A DNA stretch of 64,000 bases from Vicinamibacteraceae bacterium (GTDB lineage: Bacteria > Planctomycetota > Phycisphaerae > Phycisphaerales > UBA5793), in assembly GCA_011525805.1 (NCBI GenBank), contig WYBR01000003.1, positions 1-64,000 of the forward strand, given 5' to 3'. Position numbers and translations under genes: made by a program. Shown piece by piece: positions 1-10,317 of this stretch. The notes beneath the pieces were generated by a model. It was not told the origin of the DNA. It saw only the letters and a program-made list of their open reading frames with translations, and ran no database searches. Numbering within the stretch: position 1 is the first letter of the stretch; every line of letters begins with the position of its first letter.

Positions 1-9
1 CGCCCACGA

Positions 10-396
10 CCAACACCCGTGCTTACGCGTGGGGCTCGGTTCCAATCATCGCCACGCGATGATCCGAGCCCCGACTGTGAGGGAGGGTCATCGCCGAACA
101 CCGGCCTTCGCGGTTCGCTTTGGCAAGAGTCATGCTCACGCGACAGCGCTCACACGATCGCTCCGGCCGCACGTCGTCTGCGCGTTCACGTCCAACACCC
201 GTGCTCACGCGTGGGGCTCGGTTCCAATCATCGCCACGCGATGATCCGAGCCCCGACTGTGAGGGAGGGTCTTCGCCGATCACCGGCCTTCGCGGTTCGC
301 ATTGGCAATGGTCCGGTCGCGCCGACACGCCATCGATCGTCGTCACCCGCTGCCGCCCACACGTCCAGGGCCCGTGCTTACGCGTGGGGCTCGGTT
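10..396. repeat. Direct-repeat array with internal hairpins
   Basis: Two nearly identical units of about 120 bp start near 10 and 191, a spacing of about 182 bp. A third, truncated copy lies at about 363-396. Each full unit holds a nested palindrome (31-72 and 213-254): outer arms GGGGCTCGG/CCGAGCCCC and inner arms ATCATCGC/GCGATGAT. The unit continues with a conserved stretch around GAGGGAGGGT...CGGCCTTCGCGGTTCGC. The sequence between units is not conserved. Translations in this stretch are repetitive and Arg-rich, so no gene is called in 1-508. This looks like an intergenic palindromic repeat family, not CRISPR, because the units are too long and too few. Confidence 0.85.
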
Positions 397-508
397 CTTC
401 GCTTCGCTTACACTTCTCCACCATGCCCGATCTCCGTCAGCATCCTGAGCGACGTTCGCGCTGCGGAACGGAAACTACGAAGCGGGATCCCGCGATCGGC
501 GGCGGCGC

Positions 509-1117
509 GTGACCTGGCGCGAGTGGAAAGCGGCCTGGCGATGGTGGAACGTCGTGGCAGTCGCCCTGCTCACCATGGCGCCTCTGCTGGTGTTCGTTCT
601 CTTGACGTTCCATGATGAGTCTCTCTTCTGGGAAGACTCTGATGATCCTTGGCTGAATCAGTTGCGATCGGTGCTGAACTTCGTCGCGCTCCTGGCCGCA
701 GCGAGTCCCGTCATTTGGATTTTCGTCGTGACGCCCTGGCTCGAATCCGCTGACACGCGATTCAACGAGCGCATGCCGCCGGCGAGGCGGTTGCGGCTCG
801 TACTCGTTCTTGCCTGGACGCCGGCGCTGGTTACAGGCGGCATCGTATTCGTCCTGTTGGGAGATGCGATCTTCTGGTGGTGGCGCAACTCGCGATGGGA
901 TCCGGAAGGGCTCAGCAGCATCTGGATGTGGTTGATGATCGCGCTGGCGTTGACGTGGGGATGGCAGTTCGGCCGACTGCTGTGCCGCCGTCTTATCCGG
1001 TCGCAGCAGCGCGCCCGCGTCTGCTTCAGCTGCGCCTACAGCCTCGCGGAGACACCGAACTGTCAGCGTTGTCCGGAGTGCGGGCAGGCGGTGCGCGAGG
1101 CTGGGACTGGATCGTGA
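509..1117 (+). CDS. Membrane protein with C-terminal zinc ribbon
   Basis: A protein of 202 residues with a GTG start. It has about four hydrophobic segments (roughly residues 14-34, 52-74, 95-120 and 135-155) and then a C-terminal zinc-ribbon-like motif, CFSCAYSL...CQRCPECG, with two cysteine pairs. It belongs to the same loose class as the proteins at 30768-31454 and 44627-45058 in this window, which also join transmembrane helices to a C-x2-C...CPECG module. Such proteins are frequent in planctomycetes and their function is not known. The start is uncertain because no strong ribosome binding site precedes it. Confidence 0.7.
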   Translation: MTWREWKAAWRWWNVVAVALLTMAPLLVFVLLTFHDESLFWEDSDDPWLNQLRSVLNFVALLAAASPVIWIFVVTPWLESADTRFNERMPPARRLRLVLVLAWTPALVTGGIVFVLLGDAIFWWWRNSRWDPEGLSSIWMWLMIALALTWGWQFGRLLCRRLIRSQQRARVCFSCAYSLAETPNCQRCPECGQAVREAGTGS

Positions 1118-1267
1118 CCCTTTCCGAGCGGTCGGCATCAAAGCCGCATGACCACGCTCCCCCGGGCGCGAATTCATGCCGCGATTGGTGGCGACGAGGC
1201 CGAACCGGCCAAACTCTTCGCCGCTTCGCGCCGTAGCATCTCACACCGGGCGCGAGAGAGCCGAGCG

Positions 1268-2203
1268 ATGCAGACGATGCAGTGCATGGAGGTGTGGGGC
1301 GGCAACGGGCTGGTGGACAGCGGCGTTTCCATGGCCGGCCTCGACGCCTGGGTCTTCAGTCGGCCCTACGGCTACAGCGAGACGGGTGGCGACGTCCACT
1401 ACGTCTCCTCCTGCGCCACGGGGCGCATCACCCGCCTGCTCGTGGCCGATGTGAGCGGGCACGGGGCCGAGGTGGCGGATGTCGCGGCGAATCTGCGCCG
1501 CCTCATGCGCCGCTTCATCAACTACATCGATCAGAACGCCTTCGTGCGCGAGATGAACGGTCAGTTCAGCGCCCTGTCGCAATCCGGGCGCTTCGCCACG
1601 GCGCTGGTGACGACGTTTTTCGCGCCGACGAACGAGGTGTCGGTGTGCAACGCCGGCCATCCGCCGCCGCTGCACTACAGCGCGAAGAAGCGGACATGGT
1701 CGGTGCTGGAATCCACTTCACGCCAGTCCGCCGGCGGCGCCAACATTCCGCTGGGAATCGCCGACCTCGGCGACTACGAGCAGTTCGGCGTGCGCCTGGG
1801 CATCGGCGACCTCGTGCTGTGCTACACCGACTCGCTCATCGAGTCGCGCGGCGCCGACGGCGCCCTGCTCGGCGTGAATGGTCTGCTCGAAGCCGCGCGC
1901 CGTGTCGAAGCGTCGAACCCCACGGAGTTCGTCCACGCGCTGCTTGATGCCGTCGCGAAGTTACACGAGGGCAACCTCGATGGCGACGACGTGACGGTCC
2001 TGCTCTTCCGCCCCAACGGCATGTCGCCGTGCGTGCCGATCCGCGACCGCCTCCTCGCGCCGCTTCGGATACTCAAGTCGCTGGCGAGATCGGCCCTGCG
2101 CGGCGGAGGGGACGGCGGATTCCCGGAGATCAGCATCGCCAACATCGGCGGCGCGCTCTTCACGCGACTCAACCGCCGCACGGGCCTCACGCGCGAGCCG
2201 TGA
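1268..2203 (+). CDS. PP2C/SpoIIE-type serine phosphatase
   Basis: A predicted metal-dependent serine/threonine phosphatase of the RsbU/SpoIIE class, about 311 residues. Metal-binding aspartates appear in order: SETGGDVHYV, LLVADVSGHG and, near the end, GDDVTVLLF. NAGHPPPL and LCYTDSLIE are also family hallmarks. These enzymes usually dephosphorylate anti-anti-sigma factors or other STAS-domain partners in stress signalling. No sensor domain or membrane segment is visible, so input must come from a partner protein. The reading frame is open upstream to 1148, but the ATG at 1268 follows a purine-rich stretch (GCGCGAGAGAG) and gives the usual catalytic-domain length. The partner protein is not in the window. 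Confidence 0.85.
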   Translation: MQTMQCMEVWGGNGLVDSGVSMAGLDAWVFSRPYGYSETGGDVHYVSSCATGRITRLLVADVSGHGAEVADVAANLRRLMRRFINYIDQNAFVREMNGQFSALSQSGRFATALVTTFFAPTNEVSVCNAGHPPPLHYSAKKRTWSVLESTSRQSAGGANIPLGIADLGDYEQFGVRLGIGDLVLCYTDSLIESRGADGALLGVNGLLEAARRVEASNPTEFVHALLDAVAKLHEGNLDGDDVTVLLFRPNGMSPCVPIRDRLLAPLRILKSLARSALRGGGDGGFPEISIANIGGALFTRLNRRTGLTREP

Positions 2204-2469
2204 CGGCGACCGCGCCTTTGCGGGTGCGCATGGCGTCGCGCAAGTGATCTGGCCATCCACAGGTCTTGATTGGCGATGCGGCGTCGGCTCGTCCCGCGGG
2301 GGCGGCGCGCACGGCGTCGGGGGCGCGGATCGCCACCGGGGCCGGGGAATTTGCGCCATTCCGACGGGATTTGTTGTCCACTTTTGCGCCGCATTGCGAG
2401 GATTGTGGCGAGGGTCGGCGGCGGTCGGAGCGCTCCGGCGGCGGACCCGGGAAGAAAGGAAAGTGCATC

Positions 2470-3414
2470 ATGAATCGGCAGATCGGCTCACTGTTCGCGG
2501 CGGCGTGCGTGGCGGCTTGGGCGTCGGCGTCTCTGGCTCAGCAGATCCCCACCCGCGCCCAACTCAACACCATCCTCGGCGGCAACCAGATTCTCGAAGA
2601 CTTCGAGTCCTTCAACGTCGCCAGCGGCTCGGCGGTGAACCTCAACGTCTTCGTCCTCGATTCGACGACCATCGCCAACTCGCAGGGGCCGGGCCTCGTG
2701 GAGCCGTGCGCGCGATACGTCGATCCCTCGAGCGTGCAGTTGCAGTGGAACGGCGCCAACTACTTCAGCCTGCCGACCAAAACGCTGATGGGCAACGGGT
2801 CGATCCCGATGTTCGAGATCGAGTACCCCGCGCCGGGAGTGCATGCGATGGGCGTGGACGTGTACGGCTTCGCGGGCTTCGGCTACTCCGGGGCGGTCGC
2901 GTTCTTCGACGTGAACGGCGGCTTCCTCGGCAGTTTCCCGATCACCGTGCCCGGCGGCAACGCGCCGGTCTTCGTCGGCTGGCAGCACAACGCACCCGTC
3001 GGCATCGGCAAGGTGCAGATCCGCGGCAGCAACGGCTGGACGTGGAGCCCGATCGTGGATGACCACGGCTACGGCCGCACGGGCGGGAGCCTGCGCGTGA
3101 CCGGCGTTTGCCCCGGCCCGATCACCGTCTCCTGGGCCGGCGCCACGCCCAGCCGCCCGATGCGAATTCTCTTCTGCAACACCACCGGCAACTGCGTGGT
3201 GCCGACCGGGCCGTGCCAGGGCACGCAACTGGGCCTGGGCCCGTGCGGCGGCGTGATCTCGGTCTTCACGGGCAACACCGGTGCGCTGGGCAGCGGCAAC
3301 CTCAACGCCAACGCCGGCCCGGCCGCGTGCCTCCGCTGGCTGCAGATGATCGTCGTCGAGCCGCCCAACAACTGCCCCGCCTGCAGCACCACCAACGTCG
3401 CGCAGATTCCCTGA
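2470..3414 (+). CDS. Secreted protein with CPGP-type C-terminal domain
   Basis: A protein of 314 residues. A signal peptide is clear (basic start, hydrophobic core, SLAQ cleavage region near residue 23). The body is rich in Gly, Asn and aromatic residues, typical of a beta-sandwich surface protein. The last third begins with CPGPITVSWAGATP and has several cysteines. This C-terminal module closely resembles the end of the FG-GAP protein at 23366-24934 (CPGPMTLEVSGATP) in spacing, Pro-Gly motifs and Cys positions. The ATG at 2470 follows a good ribosome binding site (GAAAGGAAA). An intrinsic terminator follows at 3453-3487. Exact function is not recognised. Confidence 0.75.
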   Translation: MNRQIGSLFAAACVAAWASASLAQQIPTRAQLNTILGGNQILEDFESFNVASGSAVNLNVFVLDSTTIANSQGPGLVEPCARYVDPSSVQLQWNGANYFSLPTKTLMGNGSIPMFEIEYPAPGVHAMGVDVYGFAGFGYSGAVAFFDVNGGFLGSFPITVPGGNAPVFVGWQHNAPVGIGKVQIRGSNGWTWSPIVDDHGYGRTGGSLRVTGVCPGPITVSWAGATPSRPMRILFCNTTGNCVVPTGPCQGTQLGLGPCGGVISVFTGNTGALGSGNLNANAGPAACLRWLQMIVVEPPNNCPACSTTNVAQIP

Positions 3415-3452
3415 CTTCATCCGGCGCGCGGAGAGGAGAAGGATGAAGCGCA

Positions 3453-3487
3453 GCGCCCCTCCCGAACGGGAGGGGCGCCGGCGTTTT
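3453..3487 (+). terminator. Intrinsic terminator
   Basis: A perfect 12-bp stem (GCGCCCCTCCCG, AA loop, CGGGAGGGGCGC) is followed closely by TTTT. It lies between the convergent genes ending at 3414 (+) and 3506 (-), so it could serve both, but the T-run favours the plus strand. Confidence 0.85.
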
Positions 3488-3505
3488 CTCGCTGACGAGG
3501 CCCGT

Positions 3506-3952
3506 TCACGGACGCGCCGGCGTCACCTCGGCCGTCTCCACCGGCAGGTGCGTCTCGATTCGCTCGAGGATCAGGCGCGAGAGCGACTCGTCGCCGAAGG
3601 TCCCGACGCGGATGCGAATGCGCGAGAGCATGGTCGTGTCCTTCGAGATGCGGATGCGCACCTCGCGCCCTCCCTGGGTGTGGGCGAGGATGCGGGCCTC
3701 GACGTCGCTGCGGTCGCGCTGCGAGACGACAAAGCCGAGGCGCTCCATCGCGGTGAGCGAGGCGTCCCAGGACTGGTCGAGCGTGGCCCGCTCGATCGCT
3801 TCGAGTTCGCCGACGACCTGGGTGTAGTTCGCGGCCGGCTCCGCCGGACGGCTTGTCGCGCACGCGCTCAACGCCGCCGGCAGCGACGCCAGCGCGAGCG
3901 CAACGGTCCTTCGGAAGAGCGCACGGGACGGGCGGAGGGTGTGGTTGTTCAT
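3506..3952 (-). CDS. DUF3568-like lipoprotein
   Basis: A 148-residue predicted lipoprotein. The N-terminus has a basic stretch, a hydrophobic core and a lipobox-like LSAC (Cys near residue 31). The mature part has the pattern of the DUF3568 family: a helix followed by ...SLTAMERLGFVV, then an RIRISKDTTMLSRIRIRVGTFGDE segment ending in a helix containing LSRLILERI. The VGTFGDE motif is the most recognisable element. Members are small outer-envelope lipoproteins of unknown role. It is convergent with the secreted protein upstream and may be expressed with the protein at 3995-4351 behind it, separated by about 42 bp. Confidence 0.75.
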   Translation of the reverse strand: MNNHTLRPSRALFRRTVALALASLPAALSACATSRPAEPAANYTQVVGELEAIERATLDQSWDASLTAMERLGFVVSQRDRSDVEARILAHTQGGREVRIRISKDTTMLSRIRIRVGTFGDESLSRLILERIETHLPVETAEVTPARP

Positions 3953-3994
3953 GGCGTAAATGTACGGCGGCCGGGGAGCGCGGAAAACCCTCGG

Positions 3995-4351
3995 TCAGCG
4001 CGGCAGGGCATCGAGCCCGGCGAGGAGGTCGGGCAACCGGTCCGCAAACCGGCCGCGCGGCATGGTCTCCGAGGCCCCCGCCGCCCGCGCCGCCTCGAAC
4101 GCATCGACGTTGACGTGCGGCCCGAAGGCCAGCGTGCGCAGCGGAGGATCGAGGCGCGCCGCGGCCGCGATCAGTTCCATTCCCGCCTCTCCCGCCTCGA
4201 GATCGACGATCAGGGCGCCGGCGGGCTGCTCGGCGAGCGCAGCGCGCAGGCGCTCGACGCTCCGCACCGGCCGCGTGGCGACGCCGATCGCCTCGCCCGT
4301 CGAGCGGATGCGCGTGGCGAAGATGAGATCGGCGCAGCAGTAGAGGATCAT
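3995..4351 (-). CDS. Degenerate receiver-like (CheY-fold) protein
   Basis: A small 118-residue protein with the alternating beta/alpha pattern of a response-regulator receiver. The segment GALIVDLEAGEAG occupies the position of the phosphorylated strand, with its Asp retained. The later LAFGPHV strand and AGA turn match the beta-4/alpha-4 region. The acidic pair normally found after beta-1 is missing (the start is MILYCCADL), and the usual conserved Lys near the end is replaced in a segment reading ETMPRGRF. Phosphorylation is therefore doubtful, and it may be a phosphorylation-independent binding module. No output domain is present. Confidence 0.55.
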   Translation of the reverse strand: MILYCCADLIFATRIRSTGEAIGVATRPVRSVERLRAALAEQPAGALIVDLEAGEAGMELIAAAARLDPPLRTLAFGPHVNVDAFEAARAAGASETMPRGRFADRLPDLLAGLDALPR

Positions 4352-4364
4352 GGGAGATCGTAGG

Positions 4365-4464
4365 GCGGCACGGCGTGGCGCTTCGCGTCACTATGCGCTC
4401 ACGGCAGGCACGCTCGAACGCCCTTGCCTGCTTGGCATAGCCAGGCGAAGCGCCAGGCCATGCC
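4365..4464. other. Long imperfect hairpin element between genes
   Basis: Nested inverted arms pair across about 100 bp: TGGCGCTTCGC (4376-4386) with GCGAAGCGCCA (4445-4455), CTATGC (4391-4396) with GCATAG (4435-4440), and GGCAGGCA (4403-4410) with TGCCTGC (4425-4431). It lies between the 3' end of the cobalamin-binding gene and the start of the receiver-like gene. It could be an RNA structure, an attenuator or a small palindromic repeat. It lacks a T-run on either side. Confidence 0.5.
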
Positions 4465-4492
4465 ACCCAAGGCGCGCCAGACGACTCACGCG

Positions 4493-5398
4493 TCAGAGCA
4501 ACCGCCAGGGGAAGTTGCGGGGGATCAGGCGGGCGCGCTTGTGCAGGTGTCCCACCAGCCAGCAGAAGGCGTCCACCAGCCGCGGGCCGGGGCGGTTGAA
4601 CATCGCGCTGCCGTCCACAAACGCGACCCGGCCGTCGCGCACGGCGCGCAGATCCCGCCACCATCGCTTCTCGCGCAGCGGCGCGAGTTCGCGCATTGTC
4701 CACTCGAGGCCGGCGCCGCAGGGAGCGATGATGAGGTGCTCAGGATCGCAGGACGCGAGTTCATCCGCGGCGATAACGCGGCTCGGCTTGCCCGGACCGT
4801 TGAGAGGATGCTGCGCTCCGGCAGCCTGAATGAGTTGCGGCGTCCAGTGTCCGCCGACGAAGAGCGGATCGAGCCACTCGAGGAACGCCACGACGGGCCC
4901 GGATTCGTACGCGTTCACGCAGTCCCTGGCTGCGAAGTACCGCTCGCGCAGGGCGACGACGGCGCGTTCGGCCTCGCCGCTGCGGCCGATCGCCTCGCCG
5001 AGGCGCAGCAGGTCATCGAACACCCCTTCGAGGCTGGTGGGGTTGAACGCGAGTATCTTCGGCCGCGGGCGGAGCGAACCGGCGACGTGCTCAACGCGGC
5101 GCCGGTCGATCGAACAGACCGCGCAAAGGTCCTGGGTGAGGATGAGGTCAGGTCGCAGCGCCGCGAGTCGCGCCTCATCGAGGACGTACAGACCCTCTCC
5201 GCACGCGAGATGCTGGCGCACGGCGGCGTCAATGGCCGCGCTCCCGCCCGAAGAGTCGATCCGCTGGGCGGTCAGCGCCGCGACGCGCGCGACGTCGGGC
5301 GGGTGATCGCACTCATGGCTGCGGCCGACGAGCAGTTCAAGCGCCCCGATGGCGCCGAGCATTTCGGTGGCGGCGGGGAGGAGGCTGACGATTCGCAT
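4493..5398 (-). CDS. Cobalamin-binding protein, BtuF-like
   Basis: A 301-residue periplasmic-binding-protein fold of the BtuF/helical-backbone class (COG0614 type). Family features are the opening [17 protein letters not shown], then [20 protein letters not shown], a central ...[17 protein letters not shown], and a C-terminal [18 protein letters not shown]. The SLLPAATE and EWLDP segments are typical of cobalamin-binding members. The frame stays open upstream to 5872, but that part is antisense to acetyl-CoA synthetase. The ATG at 5398 begins exactly at the family start. There is no signal peptide and no adjacent btuCD, so it may act in the cytoplasm or as an orphan component. Confidence 0.85.
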   Translation of the reverse strand: MRIVSLLPAATEMLGAIGALELLVGRSHECDHPPDVARVAALTAQRIDSSGGSAAIDAAVRQHLACGEGLYVLDEARLAALRPDLILTQDLCAVCSIDRRRVEHVAGSLRPRPKILAFNPTSLEGVFDDLLRLGEAIGRSGEAERAVVALRERYFAARDCVNAYESGPVVAFLEWLDPLFVGGHWTPQLIQAAGAQHPLNGPGKPSRVIAADELASCDPEHLIIAPCGAGLEWTMRELAPLREKRWWRDLRAVRDGRVAFVDGSAMFNRPGPRLVDAFCWLVGHLHKRARLIPRNFPWRLL

Positions 5399-5492
5399 CG
5401 ATGGGGATCGTAGACGTCGCGCGGGCTTGCAAGGCCGGGGCGGCGCGGCTACAACCACCCGGCAAAACGTCCCCCACTGGCCGGAGGAAGTC

Positions 5493-7490
<1,998 letters not shown>

Positions 7491-7512
7491 CGGGGGTGCG
7501 ATTCACGCGATG

Positions 7513-7557
7513 AACGTCAAAGCCCAGGCAGGGCCATGCCTGGGCTTTGACGTTTTT
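7513..7557 (+). terminator. Strong intrinsic terminator after acs
   Basis: A perfect 18-bp stem (7513-7530 with 7537-7554) with a 6-nt loop ends in a run of T. The stem begins AACGTCAAAGCCCAGGCA. The left arm is preceded by A residues on the opposite side, so it may also end transcription of the convergent PilZ gene. A similar stem is seen after the PEP-CTERM gene (30720-30747). Confidence 0.92.
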
Positions 7558-7579
7558 CTGCGCCGAAGCGTGCTGGCCC

Positions 7580-8257
7580 TCAGGCGTTCGCCGCGAGGCG
7601 GCGGAGTTGGGCGCGCTGGCAGGCCATGCTGATCTGCTGGCAACCCTTGCGCAGGCTGCTTTCGCCGTGGCGCTCCTCCATGCAGTGCAGGCCGTAGCGG
7701 AAGCGCCCGCCGGGAAGTTCCTTGACGCTCTGCACGACGGCGCGGCCGCGAAACTCCTTGCCTTCATGCCGAAGCACGGCCGCGACGACGTCGCTGATCT
7801 TGTAACTCGACTTGGCGATCATCGCGAACCCCGTCGCGCTCACGTCCATGAGCGGGCAGTTCTTCTCGATGCCGAGGTCGCCCGTGATGTTCGCCACGAC
7901 GGTACAGACGCGGAAGGATTCGCGGCTCTCGGCGGAGATCGGCTGTCCGACGAGGCGGCAGCCGAAGACCGGCCCGCCGTTCTTCGCGCCCGGCGCGGCG
8001 AGTTGCGACGCATCCCCATCGCCGCACCCGGTGCGGGGATCGTGCACCGCCACGACGCTGGCCGACTGCTTGGTGAACTGCCGGTTGAGATCGAAGAACA
8101 CCAGCACCGTCGCGCCGGCGCTCACCGTCAGGTCGCCGCCGGAGAGTTGGATCGAGAACACCTCGCCGCTCACGGCCAGGACCGTCGCGGGATGGAGGAT
8201 GCGCTTGTCGGCATCCCGGCCACAGGTAACGAAAACCTCAGCGCCTTTCGACAGCAT
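7580..8257 (-). CDS. PilZ-domain protein
   Basis: A 225-residue cytoplasmic protein with a PilZ-like architecture. An N-terminal beta domain (YcgR-N-like, about residues 1-95) is followed by a PilZ domain holding the c-di-GMP signatures: RESFRV at about 112-117 (RxxxR-like, with one Arg replaced) and DVSATGFAM at about 139-147 (D/NxSxxG). The C-terminal strand region reads GGRFRYGLHCMEE. It probably binds cyclic di-GMP and influences motility or surface behaviour. The degenerate first motif makes binding uncertain. It is transcribed toward acs and shares the terminator region. It may lie in one unit with the 8408-9097 gene upstream (150-bp gap). Confidence 0.8.
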   Translation of the reverse strand: MLSKGAEVFVTCGRDADKRILHPATVLAVSGEVFSIQLSGGDLTVSAGATVLVFFDLNRQFTKQSASVVAVHDPRTGCGDGDASQLAAPGAKNGGPVFGCRLVGQPISAESRESFRVCTVVANITGDLGIEKNCPLMDVSATGFAMIAKSSYKISDVVAAVLRHEGKEFRGRAVVQSVKELPGGRFRYGLHCMEERHGESSLRKGCQQISMACQRAQLRRLAANA

Positions 8258-8407
8258 GGTCGCAGCCCTCGATGGTTTCTTGGAATACGTCAGATCCGGA
8301 CCATCATGTCAGGTCGGCACGATGGCCGGGCGGCTGAATCGAAAACTGCGGAAGGCACCTCATGAAGTTCGCCGCCGGGCCGACCGCACGACTTATCAGC
8401 CGCTGCC

Positions 8408-9097
8408 TCAGCGATCGCCCCGCAGCGCGAGGATGAGTTCCACCTTGCCGATCTGCTCGTCGAGGGTGCGGGCGATCTCGACGGCGCTGCGGCCGCGGTC
8501 GGCCAGTTCATAGACGCTGGCGCTGAGCGGGTCCGGGGGCGGGGCGGCGAAGCGGTCCGCCGACGCGAGCACCTCGACCGCCGGCGCCTCTTCCGCGAGC
8601 GCCTCGTGCTCGCCCGAGCGCATCGGCTCAGCGCCGGCCACCTTGCGCGGCCGTTCGCTCAGCGCCGTCCGCGTCGGGCTGATCGAGGCGCCGACTCGCT
8701 CGTCAAGCGCATCTTCCAGTTGCCTGATCCGTTCATCCGCCTGGCGCAGCAGGATTTCGAGGGTCCGGCACCGGGTGTCGAGTTCGCGGATCAGCAGGCG
8801 CACCGACTCATGAGCGGCGACAATCTGAGAGTCATCGACGGCCGCGGGATGAGCGCGGCGGCTTTCCATCGCCCCACGACGCGCCGGCGGATGATCCTCC
8901 ACGGCGGAGTCAAAACGAGCGGAAGTCCCCGCGGGCAGGCCGGCGGCGAACGCCGGACTGATGTGCCGCGACGCGGCGCGGCGACTGAGTTTGAAGCGCA
9001 GGTTCATCAGGAGAAGGAACGAAAGAAGCGAAACCCCCGCCGCCATCAGCAGGCCGGGCAGGTGCTCGGAGAAGCCGAAGGTCGTTGAGGACGGCAC
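8408..9097 (-). CDS. Membrane-anchored coiled-coil protein with C-terminal HTH-like segment
   Basis: A 229-residue protein. One transmembrane segment lies at about residues 12-32, then a variable basic/Pro-rich region, and a coiled coil at about 95-135 (VRLLIRELDTRC...RQADERIRQLEDAL). A C-terminal helix-turn-helix-like stretch reads VYELADRGRSAVEIARTLDE followed by QIGKVELILALR. That ending resembles the DUF2802/DUF6115 C-terminus found in SwrB-like flagellar and motility proteins. With the neighbouring PilZ gene it suggests a motility or surface-sensing role, but this is inference. Confidence 0.6.
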   Translation of the reverse strand: MPSSTTFGFSEHLPGLLMAAGVSLLSFLLLMNLRFKLSRRAASRHISPAFAAGLPAGTSARFDSAVEDHPPARRGAMESRRAHPAAVDDSQIVAAHESVRLLIRELDTRCRTLEILLRQADERIRQLEDALDERVGASISPTRTALSERPRKVAGAEPMRSGEHEALAEEAPAVEVLASADRFAAPPPDPLSASVYELADRGRSAVEIARTLDEQIGKVELILALRGDR

Positions 9098-9191
9098 GGT
9101 TCACCTCCCTCGGTCATTCAGGTCGGCCGGGGCATCCATGGCCCGCGACCCATCAATCCGCCCTCCGTCCGGTTATCGGTACTATTGAGCC

Positions 9192-10253
9192 GTGAACATG
9201 ACCAAACGCTCCTCCCCCCACCCCCGTCCGCCCGCGACCGGCGCCGCCGAGGTGCCCTCGACGCGGCTGGCGTTCGTTTCGGCCGTGGCCGCCGCGCTTG
9301 ACCGTCGCTGCGGCGTCGGGGCGGGCGAGCGGCTGGTCCTGGCGGTCAGCGGCGGCGCCGATTCCTTCGCCCTCCTCCTCGCGCTGACGGCACTGGCGCG
9401 GCGGTCACACCGCGGCTATCGCCTGACGGTGGCACACGTGAACCACCACCTGCGCCCCGGGGCGGGCCGCGAGGCGGAGATGGTCGGGCAGGCGGCCGAG
9501 CGCCTCGGACTGCCCTTCGCGCTGCGCGATGTGCATCCGAAACGGGAAAGGGGCAACGCGGCCTCGGCCGCGCGCCGCCTGCGCTATGAAGCGTTGGCCG
9601 AGGTCGCGGCCGAGACGGGCTCGGCCGCGATCGTCACGGCGCACCACGGAACGGATCAACTCGAAACGGTGCTGCTCGCGCTGATGCGCGGCGCCGGGCC
9701 GGAGGGACTGGCCGCCCTCGCCTGGCGCAGCGAGCGATGGGGCGCGACCGTTATCAGGCCGCTGCTCGATCGCACGCATGAAGACTGCGTCGATCTTTGC
9801 CGCCGCAGCGGCTGGACGTGGGCGGAGGATCCGTCGAATCGGGACGAGGCCCGGAGGCGCAACGCGCTGCGGGCGAATCTCCTGCCCCGGCTGCTTGAAC
9901 TCGCGCCCGATCTCGATCGCCGGATTCACCGCACGACGGACCTGCTGCGGGAGGCGGCGGAGCTGGTCGAGCGCGAGGTGGCGCGAGTCTTTCCCGACCC
10001 GCGCGCCGGCGAGTTCGACCGGGCGGCGCTGGCGGCGGAGGGGCCGCTGGTGATCGGCGCCGGCCTGCGGCGCGCGGCCGCGGTGCTCGGCGCGCCGCTC
10101 GATGATCTGACCCACGAGGTGGTCCGGCCCGCAGTCGATGCGATCATGGACACGGGCGTGCGACGCCCGCGGCGCTATCACTGGCCCGGCCGCGTGACCG
10201 TCGCCGTCCGAGCCCGGGTCGTCGCGCTCAGCCGCTCCGCCGGACGGAAGTAA
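9192..10253 (+). CDS. tilS: tRNA(Ile)-lysidine synthase
   Basis: TilS attaches lysine to C34 of the minor isoleucine tRNA(CAU) using ATP, changing its decoding from AUG to AUA. The PP-loop is clear at about residues 53-60 (LAVSGGADSFALL), followed by the VAHVNHHLR motif and the AHHGTDQLETVLLALMRGAG segment. Later ...WAEDPSNRD and RNALRANLLPRL complete the catalytic core. At 353 residues it is shorter than enterobacterial TilS, with a reduced C-terminal substrate-binding part, as in many planctomycetes. The start is GTG at 9192 or ATG at 9198. It is probably essential. Confidence 0.93.
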   Translation: MNMTKRSSPHPRPPATGAAEVPSTRLAFVSAVAAALDRRCGVGAGERLVLAVSGGADSFALLLALTALARRSHRGYRLTVAHVNHHLRPGAGREAEMVGQAAERLGLPFALRDVHPKRERGNAASAARRLRYEALAEVAAETGSAAIVTAHHGTDQLETVLLALMRGAGPEGLAALAWRSERWGATVIRPLLDRTHEDCVDLCRRSGWTWAEDPSNRDEARRRNALRANLLPRLLELAPDLDRRIHRTTDLLREAAELVEREVARVFPDPRAGEFDRAALAAEGPLVIGAGLRRAAAVLGAPLDDLTHEVVRPAVDAIMDTGVRRPRRYHWPGRVTVAVRARVVALSRSAGRK

Positions 10254-10317
10254 GAGACCCCGGCGAACCGACGGCGATTCCGGCGGAATCTCGGGCAGGA
10301 ACAGACAGGAGAATCGG

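Noticed and set aside
10-396. CRISPR array
   Set aside because: Repeats are about 120 bp with a spacing of about 182 bp, only two to three units, with long nested palindromes; no cas genes are seen.
5399-5492. Cobalamin riboswitch ahead of the BtuF-like gene
   Set aside because: The gap is 94 bp between divergent genes, and no cobalamin-box-like sequence was recognised.
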